From: Adineta steineri
Lineage: Eukaryota > Rotifera > Eurotatoria > Adinetida > Adinetidae
DNA: 64,000 bases
Direction: 5' to 3'
Assembly (NCBI GenBank): GCA_905250115.1
Contig: CAJNOI010000005.1
Coordinates: forward strand, 620,001-684,000
The notes beneath the pieces were generated by a model. The model saw only the letters and a program-made list of their open reading frames with translations, made no database searches and was not told where the DNA came from. Both the position numbers and the translations under genes were made by a program. Below, piece by piece: positions 11,038 through 22,344 of this stretch (positions are counted from its first letter, which is position 1; each line of letters starts with the position of its first letter).

Positions 11038-11103
11038 AGGGTGTTGGTGTAAGTGTGGGTAGGTGTGATTATCTTTATTTTAAATCCAATACCCCCACCC
11101 TCA
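11038..11103. repeat. TGTGGG-like palindrome at the edge of segment A2
   Basis: Left arm AGGGTGTTGGTGTAAGTGTG, right arm CCAATACCCCCACCCTC, separated by an AT-rich loop. Copy B loses homology with copy A exactly at this element (after GGTTGACGA). Confidence 0.6.
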
Positions 11104-11750
11104 ATAATACGTCGTAGTACTTTTGTTTTAAGAAGAACATGGAAGGATGAAGTGACTTTGGGATAATTCACCGTCGCGTGGTGAGTGGTATGAAGAAATT
11201 TTTGGAACTTTAAATATATATATATAAAGTCGATTAGAAATATTTTGAGTATCTTCTTTAGCATACTTCTAATAATCTCATAGATATTGATTACATTAAG
11301 AGATTATTCTTATTTGAATGCTAATTGATGGAAGGAAATTCTTTATCTCATGCCAGGTTTAGAGAAACTTTATGTAAATGTGATAGCTTCAAAAAACAAA
11401 ATCGGTATCGATTGTATTAAGCGTTCGCTTAAAATAAAATGTGAACTGTATGTATACATATATTCACTCATTTCTCATCCACTCACAAGCTCCGTTCATT
11501 TACATATTTACTGACCGATCGAAAACATTTCTATTTCCATATCATTGAACTTTGAACTAACATCTTACGACGGCGTACAGATTAACTTTTTCGTCCATAG
11601 TGTTGCCTGATTTAGTCGCCGACAAAAATGCTTTTCTTTCAGCATGATATTATAAATTCATCATCATGTTTGAAAACAATCATTTAGTTGAATAGCTAAA
11701 AGTGAAGATGAAAAGGTAAGTTTAAAAAAATAAAATGCATTCTCTTCTAA
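11104..11750 (+). pseudogene. Intergenic stretch with a relic LRR fragment of the F-box family (about 11333-11430)
   Basis: A short + strand open stretch reads EILYLMPGLEKLYVNV and then IASKNKIGIDCIKRS, which resembles a C-terminal LRR unit of the neighbouring F-box genes. It has no start and no joined exons. The rest of the interval is AT-rich without features I can support. Confidence 0.35.
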
Positions 11751-13636
11751 ATGAATATTTCAAGAGTTAACTCCAATCACTGTTTGAATGCACCTAAACG
11801 AAATTCGAAAACTGTATTTTGCTATCGTCTAGCAACACATTTTGAAGATCTTTCAAATGAACTTTTACTCGATATTTTCGATTTTCTTGATGGTTATCAT
11901 ATATTTGAAGCTTTTTCTGAACTTAATAACCGTATCCAACATCTCATTACTAGTTCTTGTTTCTTTCTCAAACTAAATATTCCATTTATGTCTAAATCGA
12001 ATTTTAACAGACGTTCGAACAATATTATCCGTCCATATATGAATCAAGTTATTTCATTACAATTATCAGAGACATTTTTCATCAAAAATTTCTTTACATC
12101 ATTTCCTGTTGACACATCATTCAATCGTCTCGAATCGTTGATACTCAAGAATCTTAGTGTGAGGCAGAGTGTTGGTATTCTTATTAGTTTAGCCCAATTA
12201 CCTCGACTCTTCTCTCTCAAAATCTTTTGTTTCGAATGTGATGAACTATTTATGATTTTTCAATTAATATTTCGTCTACCTGTTTTACGATATGCCAACA
12301 TTTTGTGTTCAAAATAGAGTACTAGATTTCCGTTTCCCATCGCTACGAACGACAATCAACGAAGTATGACTCTTGAGTATCTCGCTGTTGATAGTCCACC
12401 TCATCTTCCAAATATTTTCAATCTTCTATCATATACACCTACACTTCGTCGTTTGTCAGTTGGGTGTATTTTGTTTCGTAGATACATACCACTAGAACAA
12501 TTTATACTGCCACGCAGTCTGACTAGTATTTCTCTATGTTATTGGCGTTTATCCTTTGATGAATTCGCATCATTCATTGCAATCGTTGGTTCTGAACTCG
12601 AATTCTTACGCATTTCAATTATTCATAAAACTGCCCTGTCAAATGCTTATCAATGGCAACAATTAATTGTACGTTATATGCCACGTTTGCGTACGTTTTT
12701 GTTAGATTACCATGGTCCATTAACTAAAGATGCTCATGGAAATAGTCGCTGTCGAGCATTACTTGATGAATTTTCTTCGCCATTTTGGATCGAACGACAA
12801 TGGTTTTTTGCCCATAGACATTGCCATTGTCATCATTTCTATCCAGCAGAAGTAGGTTTAGCATTCTATTCAACTCAAATGCGCCGGTACAACCAATGCG
12901 AGAAAATATATTTATTATTGTGAAATAATGATTTTTTTCTTTTAGGCGACAGTTTTGTCAATTCGGTGAATATTTCGATAATAAAATATGTTCGTACCGA
13001 GACCCACTCTTCAATTTATCTTCTGGACCACGCATTAGTATAAAAAATCGAAATATTGTTGCCAATTTTCCCCTTCAATTTCCTCGTGTAACTGAATTAG
13101 AACTTACCGATAATTATGATAGGATCAATATTGACTCATTCATTGATAATCTAAGTTATATTTTTATTTTGACAACTATTACTTATTTAAAGATTTCATT
13201 TAATAATGAATTGTTGAACAATTTTGTTAAACTTCTTAATCGTATGCCTAATGTTCAAAAATTGATTCTTGATGTACGGTTATCATGTGAAATAGAAGTA
13301 TCATCAGATCAACAAACTAATACAGCTGATTTGGTATGCAATAATAATGTGCGAAATGTAATAATAACTAATGAACTTGCATCGACCGCTGGTCAACTGA
13401 TCAATAAACTTTTTCCTCGAATGGAACGTCTTCGAATTCAGAACAGAGGGGATGCTCTCATATCATTTGTACGAACTTTGTTATCAAACAGAATTAAAAA
13501 CAGTCATCTTTTCTCACTGGTTTTCACTGATTATCATGCGATGATCAAAAAATTGAAGACAATGATCGATAATGAAAAATTACTTGATAATTATGATATC
13601 AAACGTCGACAGGATGAATCGTGCTTATGGTGGTAA
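11751..13636 (+). pseudogene. F-box/LRR protein gene with an in-frame TAG
   Basis: From the ATG at 11751 the frame reads an F-box (FEDLSNELLLDIFDFLDGYH) near residue 31 and then irregular LRRs. It stops at TAG (12315-12317) but continues in the same frame without any shift from 12318 to the donor at 12887. A 59-bp GT-AG intron (12887-12945) joins it to a last exon ending with TAA at 13634-13636. No GT..AG pair removes the TAG. The layout and codon use match a typical large bdelloid F-box/LRR family. The gene is therefore best read as a young pseudogene with one nonsense mutation; alternatives are a sequencing error, a truncated F-box-only protein of 188 residues, or readthrough. It would otherwise be an SCF substrate receptor. 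Confidence 0.7.
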
Positions 13637-14751
13637 AAAAAATGTGTTTTGTTCTTACACTGTCTATAGTTAATTAAGTACTAATTATTTCAAATAAATT
13701 GTTTGTTTAATTATTTTCCCACAAGAGATAAAGACGAGAGATTTGCAAATCATCCTGAGAGTGAGGATGAAATAAAGATTTAGAATGATGGTTCACAATT
13801 ATCATTACATTTCTCACATCGGAATATCTGCGACATGACATATCAGTCTTATGCACATGTACGATCATTCATCTTCAAAAGTTCCGACAAATTGATATTC
13901 TAAAGGTGAACGCGGAGTTATTTAATATATGGTAAAACATGATAAATACCACTATATCGGATGCCTTCACACTATCTCTAGTTTGAACATCATACTCTTC
14001 AAAAGCTGAGCGCTAACAAGATATAGAAATGAAATATTTAGCTGTCTGTTTCTCTAATTATGACTGCTATAAAAGGTTTAACCGTTTTCACAATAAGAGA
14101 ATCAAGATTAATAGCGCCCATATTTTTTAATACGCGTAAAAACCCTTAAAAAAATGACTCTTTTGACAGTTTACATGCGTTTTTTCAAAATTTTATCTGC
14201 TTCGATAGCATATTTACCCATGAATCTCACACTGTCATCCTCAATTAATTCAGACAATAAAATAAAGAACATCAAAGCACAGCTACAAATTATAGAGTCG
14301 CTTTAATAAAAATGAAACTACAATAAAAGATTTATTGAATGAACTTTCTGATTTTGTAGAAGATTTTCGAGAAAAATAATAAAAAGCACTGCATTGCACC
14401 ATGGGCAAAATATGACAACAATTGTATCATATTATTGAATTTTCTTTCCGATTTCAATCTGTAAAAGAAATCTTTTTTCAAGTTATATGATTTAAAGATT
14501 TTTTCTGAATATCATGTCGATTAAATAGTCATTAAATGAAGAATAAATATATATATTCTTTCTTTTACTTCTCGCGTAGATGATTTTCATATGTAAATTT
14601 ATTGAATAAAAGAAAATTTTTGTCCCTTCAAAGAATTCTAACTAAGGGGAAAACAGCAGGTAGCATTTACTCTTTGATTCTACCTACATGATTTAATAAT
14701 TTGATAAGTAAAACAATAAAATGAATAATCACGATACAAGTTTAGTTACCA
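13637..14751. other. Intergenic AT-rich stretch between convergent F-box genes
   Basis: I see no open frame with gene-like codon use, no RNA gene and no clear repeat. It separates the 3' ends of two F-box family members that converge on it. Confidence 0.5.
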
Positions 14752-16318
14752 TCATAAAAAATAACGACGAAAACCAATCATATCATAAGAAACTTCATTT
14801 AATTGTCGGACACCTGCTATTAAGTTAATAATTTTCTCATCCCATAGATCACCTGAACTTTGAATATTTAATAAATGTAAAAAAGGATTATTTTCTTTTT
14901 TATCTAATATATAACTAATAATTGGTTAAGAATCCTTGTCCGATACATTTATATGAAGATATTCTAATCGACAACAAAGCTTTATTAAGAATCGAATATC
15001 TTTAAATGTACATAGTTTTATTGTTATATCTTGAATCTTGTTTTTCTTTGATAAACATTGAAACTCTTCATTAGATCCTATGGAAGATAAATATTTTTGG
15101 TTGCAAAATAAACTCTCAAGTTTTAATTTGTAATATTTTAATTATAATATCACATGATATATTCCTTTTATTAAATGTCATTTTAGTTATTTGAGATAAA
15201 TGAATAGAACTAATTGACAGATATTGAAGTAAATCATCATACATTCGAGCATCTTCGTCAAAAGTAAGTTGAATTACATTTGAAATAGAAATTGATTCAG
15301 CACTGACTATTGTCGATAATACGGACTTATAATGATTTCCAATATAAATATAATGAACTGAATTAAAACTATTTTCAGTTAAACATGAAGATTTACATTG
15401 ATTATTAATACAACTTAAATGAAGATCATTTTTCCTTTAAAATAGAAAACAAAATTTACGATTTATTAGATAATATTATATTTACCTATATGGTTTTATA
15501 GAAGAGAAAAGTCCATGAGTTGAATCTTCTTATAGACTTAAATTGTTTGATTAACTGTTGACAAGTTTCAGGATATTTGAATAGTATTTTATGATGATGT
15601 TTGAAATTAAAAATTCGTAAATGAGGCATATAATGTTTAATCAAATGTTCTCATTTTCATCCTTTAAAATATTTATCATCCATATTTGTTGAAAGATGTA
15701 AGACTCGAAGATTTTTAAAAAGAATCCAAATAAATTCTTCAAATTGAATTGAAATATGTGTTAAATTGCTTAAATTGATTGAACATGTTTCAATATAATT
15801 TGATGAAGATATTAAACATTTGATTGATAAACGACGAACATTTGGAACATATGATAAAAGAGGGAAACAATCTTTAAGATTTACATATGAGTAAAGAATC
15901 AAATGTTTGATTGAACTAAAATTTGTTTTAGCAATATGTAAATTTTTATCGCAGGTATTATTATCATCAAGCATTGATATTTTTTAAATAAGGTATTTCA
16001 AATTGATTAAATAAAGTTGGATTATTAAAAGATGAAATGATTGAAGTCATCATAAATGTGTTGGAAACATTAAGTGAATTTATTTGACGTATTGTTGATT
16101 GAAAAAATTCTTGATAAGTTTCATCAAATGATAATTTTGACATATTTAATAAATCAACTTCAATTAAATTATTCGATGAAAGGAAAAGATTTTGAAATTT
16201 TTTATTTAAATGACAAAATATTTTTATAAGATTGAAAAATATGAAGATAGTCAAATATTTTCTAAAACATTTCATTTGCAAGATTTTCAAATCGAGTTAT
16301 ACTGAAATTTGTTGTCAT
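14752..16318 (-). pseudogene. Decayed F-box/LRR pseudogene
   Basis: On the minus strand a start at 16318 opens MTTNFSITRFENLANEMF, an F-box onset, followed at once by TAG and a frame change. Frames then switch near 15970 (ORFs 16290-15967 and 15974-15657), with stops near 15655 and inside the last exon. Conserved pieces include HLNKKFQNLFLSSN, LLSYVPNVRRLSIKCL, MPHLRIFNFKHHHK and YPETCQQLIKQFKS. A remnant of the spliced C-terminal exon runs from about 15440 to 14752 with a 1-bp shift near 15120 and a TAA near 14930. At least five lesions make it a clear pseudogene. It points toward the F-box gene at 11751-13636 and belongs to the same family, but not to the single-LRR-exon type. Confidence 0.8.
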
Positions 16319-17259
16319 TTTCTTATTTTGAAATACTCACGTGTTCGGCAACTCATTCCTTATCAAATGAAAAGACAAAAACAAAGTTTTCTTTTTTTAT
16401 GTTGTCGAATTATTTGCTCTTTTTATTGTCAAAAGATATTAATATAAGAAATTCAAGATAAATATATGCTTTTGTATTAGAAGATAAAGAATTTGATACC
16501 GTTTTGAAAATTTCAGAAAAATATTACGTTTCAAATGCCATAAACAAATTCAGTACCTATTTGTGGAGTCAGATTTTGTTCTACTGAGTATATATAAATA
16601 AATAAAAAGAGAATTAAGACAATTAAAACTCTAGATGTATTAAAAGGACTCAGATCTTCTGATGTGAGCAGTCTTTTAATATAAATAATGCTTGTTAAGA
16701 CGACTCGCTTAACCCTCGACTGATTCTGATTTCAGTATTGTCAAGGTCGATCAATCCGATGTTGGATTCTGTTAGGATCCGACGATTCGACAGACGGATT
16801 CAACAGGTACCTAAGGCTATAATAGAATATACCTAAAAACACCTGTCATAACATTTGCAATAAGTGAATAACATTTTACCGTCAGAATTTAACGCAAATC
16901 CGTCATTAAGACTTATGAAGGATGATTGGATCCGTTGTCGGACTTGTGAACCTGGATGTTTAGAGAGTGTATGTAACGATTGTGGGTGTGTTCTAGACTA
17001 CCATCTCAATCCACGCCCACACCTACACCATTCTTTGATTTAATATCATCGTACAGAAATCTTTGCTCCATCATTACTGAAAAGAACATCGCAGAGTTCC
17101 ACTGTTATCATAGAAAATGTCTTATTGTTCGTCGTTACCCGCAACGATCTTTCACAGTGCTCCTACTATCATACAAAAACCTTTTCTTGACTCAGTCCCA
17201 CTGAAAAGAATCTTTTAGAATATTAATACTGTTATAGAGAAACTTCAGCTTAATTTTGA
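16319..17259. other. Intergenic stretch with a short palindrome
   Basis: No gene recognised. It contains the TGTGGG-like palindrome at 16981-17029. Around 16730-16960 several short words built on GATCCGACGA/TCCGTC recur in both orientations (for example near 16778, 16790, 16900 and 16935), which may be a degenerate repeat. Confidence 0.4.
16981..17029. repeat. Short TGTGGG-armed palindrome
   Basis: TGTGGGTGTG followed by a loop and CCACGCCCACACCTACAC. Arms are imperfectly complementary. Same class as the other palindromes listed. Confidence 0.5.
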
Positions 17260-17494
17260 ACGAACCGTACATACTCTCACATAGTTCTGAAAACGTTTTG
17301 CATTTTACAACTAACATCATTCCCCGCCCCCGAAAACCAAAATGCAAGTCAAACATTAATAACACAATACATATTCCATTTCAAAAAATAATTTTATTTA
17401 TTGTTTTAGTAAAAAAATCATAACACAAAATTAAATACTCGCATGTTGATCACTAGCGATTACTTTACCATTCAATTACATTCAGTAGTGTCAC

Positions 17495-20400
17495 TTACGG
17501 GTTTCTTCCTTTTTTATTCCGTTCAAGAAATTCTTCAATTAAATGCATCACATCATCCTCGATCTCATTCCCACATAGGTTTAGTTCGGTGAGTGTCTAA
17601 ATGAAAAAGTGGAAGTCTGGACATCGTATAGATCAAAAGAAAATGAGAACTACTGTGTTGTGTTGTAATGCATCACCCAAAGATTGTGCTCCAATATCTC
17701 CGATTTGATTATCTTGGAGATTTAGCGTGGTGAGTGACTAAATGAAGAGGTGGAGATAACAACATGGTATTGATAAAGAGAGAATAAGAGTTACTGTGTT
17801 GTATTCCAATACTTCAGCCAAAGGCAGTGCTCCACCATCTCCGATTTGATTATCTTGGAGATCTAATGTAGTGAGTGACTAGATGAAAAAGTTGAGGTAA
17901 AACATAGTGTAGACAAAGAGAGAATAAGAGTTACTTTGTTGTGCTGTAATGCATCGCCCAACAATTGTGCTCCAATATCTTCGATTTCATTCTCCCGGAG
18001 AATTATTTCGGTAAGCGACTAAATGAAAAGTGGAAATAAAGACACGATATAGATAAAGAAAGAATGAGACTTACTGTGTTGTGTTTTAATGCATCACCCA
18101 AAGATTCTGCTCCAACAAGGCTGATACCAGTGTTTGAGAGACCGAGTGTGGTGAGTGACTAAATGAAGAGGTGGAGGTCACAACATGGTAATGATAAAAA
18201 GAGAATAAGAATTACTGTGTTGTGCTTTAATGCATTACCCAAGGATTGTACTCCAATACCTCTGATATCACTACTACCGAGATGTAGTGTGGTGAGTGAC
18301 TAGATGAAAAAGTGGCGGTAAAGACATGGTATAGATAAAGAAAGAATGAGACTTGCTGTGTTGTGTTGTAATGCATCACCCAAAGATTGTGCTCCAACAT
18401 ATCCGATACCATTGTTCGTGAGATTCAACGTGGTGAGTGTCTAAATGAAGAGGTGGAGGTAAAGACATATCATAGAGAAAACGCGAAAGACAGTTACTGT
18501 GTTGTGTTTTAATGCAGTACTCAAAAATTGTGCTCCAACATCTCCGATTTGATTGTTCCAGAGATCTAATGTGGTGAGTGACTGGATGAAAAAGTGGCGG
18601 TAAAGACATGGTATAGATAAAGAAAGAATGAGACTTGCTGTGTTGTGTTGTAATGCATCACCCAAAGATTGTGCTCCAACATATCCGATACCATTGTTCG
18701 TGAGATTTAACGTGGTGAGTGTCTAGATAAAAAAGTAAAGGTAAAGACATGCCATAGATAAAGGGAGAATAAGAGTTACTCTGTTGTGCTGTAATGCATC
18801 GCTCAAGGATTGCGTCCCAATATCTCCAATTTGATTGTACATGAGATTTAGTGTGGTGAGTGTCTAGATAAAAAAGTAGAGGTAAAGANNNNNNNNNNAT
18901 TTAGTGTGGTGAGTGTCTAGATAAAAAAGTAGAGGTAAAGACATGGCATAGATAAAGGGAGCATTGGCATTACTGTGTTGTGTTGTAATGCATCACCCAA
19001 AGATTGTGCTCCAATATCTCCGATTTCATTCTCACAGAGAATGATTTCGGTGAGTGACTAGATGAAAAAGTGGCGGTAACGACACGATATAGATAAAGAA
19101 AGAATGCGACTTACTGTGTTATGTAGCAATGCATCACCCAAAGATTGTGCTCCAATATCTCTAATTTGATTGTTCGTGAGATTTAGTGTGGTGAGTGTCT
19201 AGATAAAAAAGTAGAGGTAAAGACATGCTGTAGAAAAAAAAAGAAAGAGAGTTACTGTGCTGTGTTTTAATGCATCACCCAAAGATCGTGCTTTAACATC
19301 TCCGATTTGAATGTTCCAGAGATTGAGTGTGGTGAGTGCCTAGATAAGTAATTGGAGGTAAAGATACGGTAGACATGAATAGATAGAATAGTTTGTTGGT
19401 GTTATATAGGGTTAGAGCAGTCAACTTAATGTTGTTCTGACCCGATTCGATATAGTACCTATATATACCAATATGAATGTTTATTGAATTTTAGATACTG
19501 CATTGTGTGTGATAATGTTTTTTGAGAATCTAGGCTAAGAAGAAGTATGAAGGGTGAATTAGAGATAGAAACTTTCTATCTATGAATTGCCTTAGTCCTT
19601 AAATGTTTGTGGAGTGACGAAGACTTTTCGGTTAACGAAAAATAGTCTCTAGGTTACTTCTGCCCAAAACAATTGTCAAGTGTAGTAATATATGTCCTGT
19701 ATGACCCTAAATGGTTTAGAGTATAGCAATGTATGGTGCGGCGCTTTTGAGTTTTCTGTATGTGTGATGCAAGATAGTTCCTTGTCGGTAGTTAGTGAAC
19801 GGTTTTCTTTCACGGTGGTTGCTCAGACTCGATATATTTTTTGTATGAAAGTTAAGTGTAAGTTATTGAACTTAGCGTTATTAATGCATGTTTTATGTAA
19901 GTGAAGATAGATGTTGGTTTTGATGTTGCCATACGGTTGCATTCATGAGGCAACATGGATTTATGAAAAGTGAAAAGTCAAACAGTTTATTGTGTAATGT
20001 TAAACTCATTAAGAGTAGAACACGAGTGCATACGAAAACGTCATATAATAGATATCGTTGACGAATGATTCTCTAAACTTCTTCCTTGAGATAGTGTGCT
20101 TTAGATGAAATCCGTTTCGGAGCAACAATTTGGGAAAAAATTTGCTTTAGAAGTAGCATTCCTTGTAGAAATATTCCGCGTTCATAGTATGGGTATGAAT
20201 GGATGAGAATGTGGATGTTGTTGTGAGTCAATCTGCTCTCCATTTACATCCGCCGTCATCTGTACCCACAATTGTGTGTGCTGGTGAAGGTGTATTTATC
20301 GGAAGTATTTCTCATGGAAATACAGAGGATGTTATTCATAAGAAGATAAAGTAGCTTAATGAAAGTTAATTTCTTTCAAAAGCTAGTTTTTATCATGGAA

Positions 20401-20880
20401 ATCTTATTTAAAAAAAATACTTAGATATGCGTACAAAGAAAATAATAATGTTTTGTTCTTTTTTTGTCGTTCTTCTCTAAACATTGTATATTTATGACAT
20501 CATACCTAGTTTGAAACGCGGAATGTTTAGTTGAAATTGAAAAGAAAAGAAAAAAGAAATTACTTTTTATGATTATCGGAGCACTATTCTCATAAAATAA
20601 GAAATGAATTTGTGAGGGATAGAACGATATTCGATAAGTTATTTTGAGTGACAAAGAGTTTATTCATGTATGTTATATTGGAATATAATAGATAAAAACT
20701 AGAGCTTTATGATAGAAAAAGTTTTACCTGATATCTATGATAACTGTCGACGATCTTGTTGAATCGTTGACACACGTTTCTCATGGAGCATAGGATTGTG
20801 AGAGGCGATTGATGATCCATAATTCGGTAGACAAGTTCTACCGGTAACGTGAGGAAGTTGGTGAAAATTTGATTTGTCAT
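17495..20880 (-). CDS. F-box protein with twelve single-exon RI-type LRRs (copy B, intact)
   Basis: Exon 1 at 20728-20880 encodes 51 residues: MTNQIFTNFLTLPVELVYRI, the F-box, ending in HRYQ. After a 1388-bp intron there are twelve 84-bp phase-0 exons, each one 28-residue LRR: 19256-19339, 19115-19198, 18974-19057, 18780-18863, 18639-18722, 18498-18581, 18357-18440, 18216-18299, 18075-18158, 17935-18018, 17795-17878, 17654-17737. The terminal exon is 17495-17596. All twelve are open, giving about 420 residues. Introns are 56-57 bp. Exons 18357-18440 and 18639-18722 encode the same peptide, and both are followed by GC-AG introns (GCAAGT donor). Start: the ATG at 20880 is the first after an in-frame stop and is shared with copy A. 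Probable SCF ubiquitin-ligase receptor with a horseshoe LRR domain; the target is unknown. Confidence 0.85.
18310..18723. repeat. Recent 282-bp exon-pair duplication inside the LRR gene
   Basis: The block 18310-18441 (exon plus intron flanks) is repeated almost perfectly at 18592-18723. The offset is 282 bp, exactly two 141-bp exon+intron units. It shows that repeats are gained in two-exon steps. Confidence 0.8.
18846..18941. other. Assembly gap (10 N) with identical 43-bp flanks
   Basis: N run at 18889-18898. The 43 bp before it (18846-18888) equal the 43 bp after it (18899-18941). The intron here measures 110 bp; removing the 10 N and one 43-bp copy leaves exactly 57 bp, the standard intron length of this gene. 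The gap is therefore an unmerged overlap and no exon is missing. Confidence 0.92.
20191..20267. mobile_element. 77-bp palindrome present in copy B, absent in copy A
   Basis: Arms GGGTATGAATGGATGAGAAT and CCGTCATCTGTACCC are imperfectly complementary. In segment A2 the equivalent site (about 9990-10010) runs directly from AATAGTATGG to GTATTTATCG. This is a filled/empty-site pair and the best evidence that such palindromes are inserted units. Confidence 0.6.
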
Positions 20881-21305
20881 TGCACACTGTTGATGAAATG
20901 CGTGCTGTGTAGACTTATCTGTTGTTTATATGTTGTGTTGCTCTTTTTTCTTTCGATCAAATGAGTAGATGTTTGTTTTGTCATTGGTTTCACATGATTT
21001 TACACTTCTATGTTGGAAGAAAAAAAAATGAAAAAGAATAATGTCAGTTACAGAATGATAGAATTGCCATAACAACTGTACACAATGTCTTTGTTAAGAT
21101 TATTTTATCGATATAAAATTGTAAATAATATAGATGAATATTGTATTCTTGATTATAATCAGCAAAGGTTGAATAAATTTCGTTGTTATTTGATTATAAA
21201 ATCAAATATATATACGTTATAAGATGTTACAGAATTTGTTTTAATAAAACAGAGTCAGATGAATGAATCGAGGAAAAAGATAAGATCATGATACGTTCAT
21301 GGTTG

Positions 21306-21897
21306 ACGAGTTTTAGAATATTTTGATCTGTTGCTGGACAAATTTGTCTGAAATATTAAGAATATTTACTTCATATACTGAATTGTTTTCAGGTACGATT
21401 ATTTACAAAAGTATTTTTATATAGCATTGAAATTTGAAAAAAAATGTGTATTTCATTTTATTAGGAACAACGACTTTGTAAGTAAAAATGCTATAAACTT
21501 TATTTCATTAGAAATATCAGAATAAATCTTCGTTATAGCGTGAAGATTTCGTCTTGATTTTTATTCTATACTGAGTAATTTTGTTAAAATCTTTCATCAT
21601 TATCATCATAAATCATAGATGCCATAATATCCTTACACATGGTATCGGCAGCTCGACGTCAAAATATCCAGTCGCGTAATCAGATGAAACTTATTCATTA
21701 CCATAACGACAAACATAGTCAAAAAGGTATTCACCTCATTATCCCAATTGCACTCAATTTCAACAGGTTTTGATCGGTGAGAGTAGCTGAATTACGTTAT
21801 GTTTTGTTGTATGCGTGTGGGACATTGGGAAAGTCTGTGCTGTATATAGTATCTCAGCTAGTGTGCCATCTAATCATTCTCCAATAACAATTTCAAG
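21306..21897. other. Unique spacer between B2 and B1
   Basis: About 590 bp with no gene-like frame, no repeat and no similarity I can see to the region joining A1 and A2. Confidence 0.45.
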
Positions 21898-22344
21898 AAA
21901 AATACTTCATGAGTTGATAGAATATTTCTGTGGTACATAATAGATATAATCAAACGAACAATTATTCTAAGTCCTATGTTTTCTTTTCTTTTTTCTTTGT
22001 AAAATTATTATATTTTGTCTTGTTGTTTTCCGAATTTCAATAATAAAAAGATTACTTTCAAGTATTATACACTTAAGAAAAGAAATAATTTTTCTTGAAT
22101 ATTATCGATAGAGACAAATTAACAAGTATAATATTTTTTACAAGTAAAAGAAGAGAGAGAGACTAACAATGTGACAAAATACTTCATTTGTATATAAAAG
22201 AAAATATCTATGTATCACTCATTCTCTTATCAGTATCGATATGACTAAGAATCTAGTCAAACAACTAGATGATATATGTGTCATGAAATACATCGATAAA
22301 ATCAGATAGTTCTATTCTGGACATTCTTAGTTGTTTTAAAATAT

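Larger units (their letters stand above)
6420..11040. repeat. Duplicated segment A2 (paralogous to about 17260-21305)
   Basis: The segment contains an F-box/LRR gene, its 3' flank, a 1.3-kb intron and its upstream region. All align in order with 17260-21305. Differences: a 972-bp inserted element in copy A (7629-8600), a 77-bp palindrome in copy B (20191-20267), and different numbers of LRR exons (10 versus 12). Alignment stops abruptly at GGTTGACGA, next to the TGTGGG-like palindrome at 11038. Confidence 0.8.
17260..21305. repeat. Duplicated segment B2 (paralogous to 6420-11040)
   Basis: Carries the intact F-box/LRR gene copy B and its flanks. Alignment with A2 includes the 3' flank around 17370-17440, all exon types, the long first intron and the upstream region to 21305, where homology ends beside the word GGTTGACGA. 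Confidence 0.8.
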
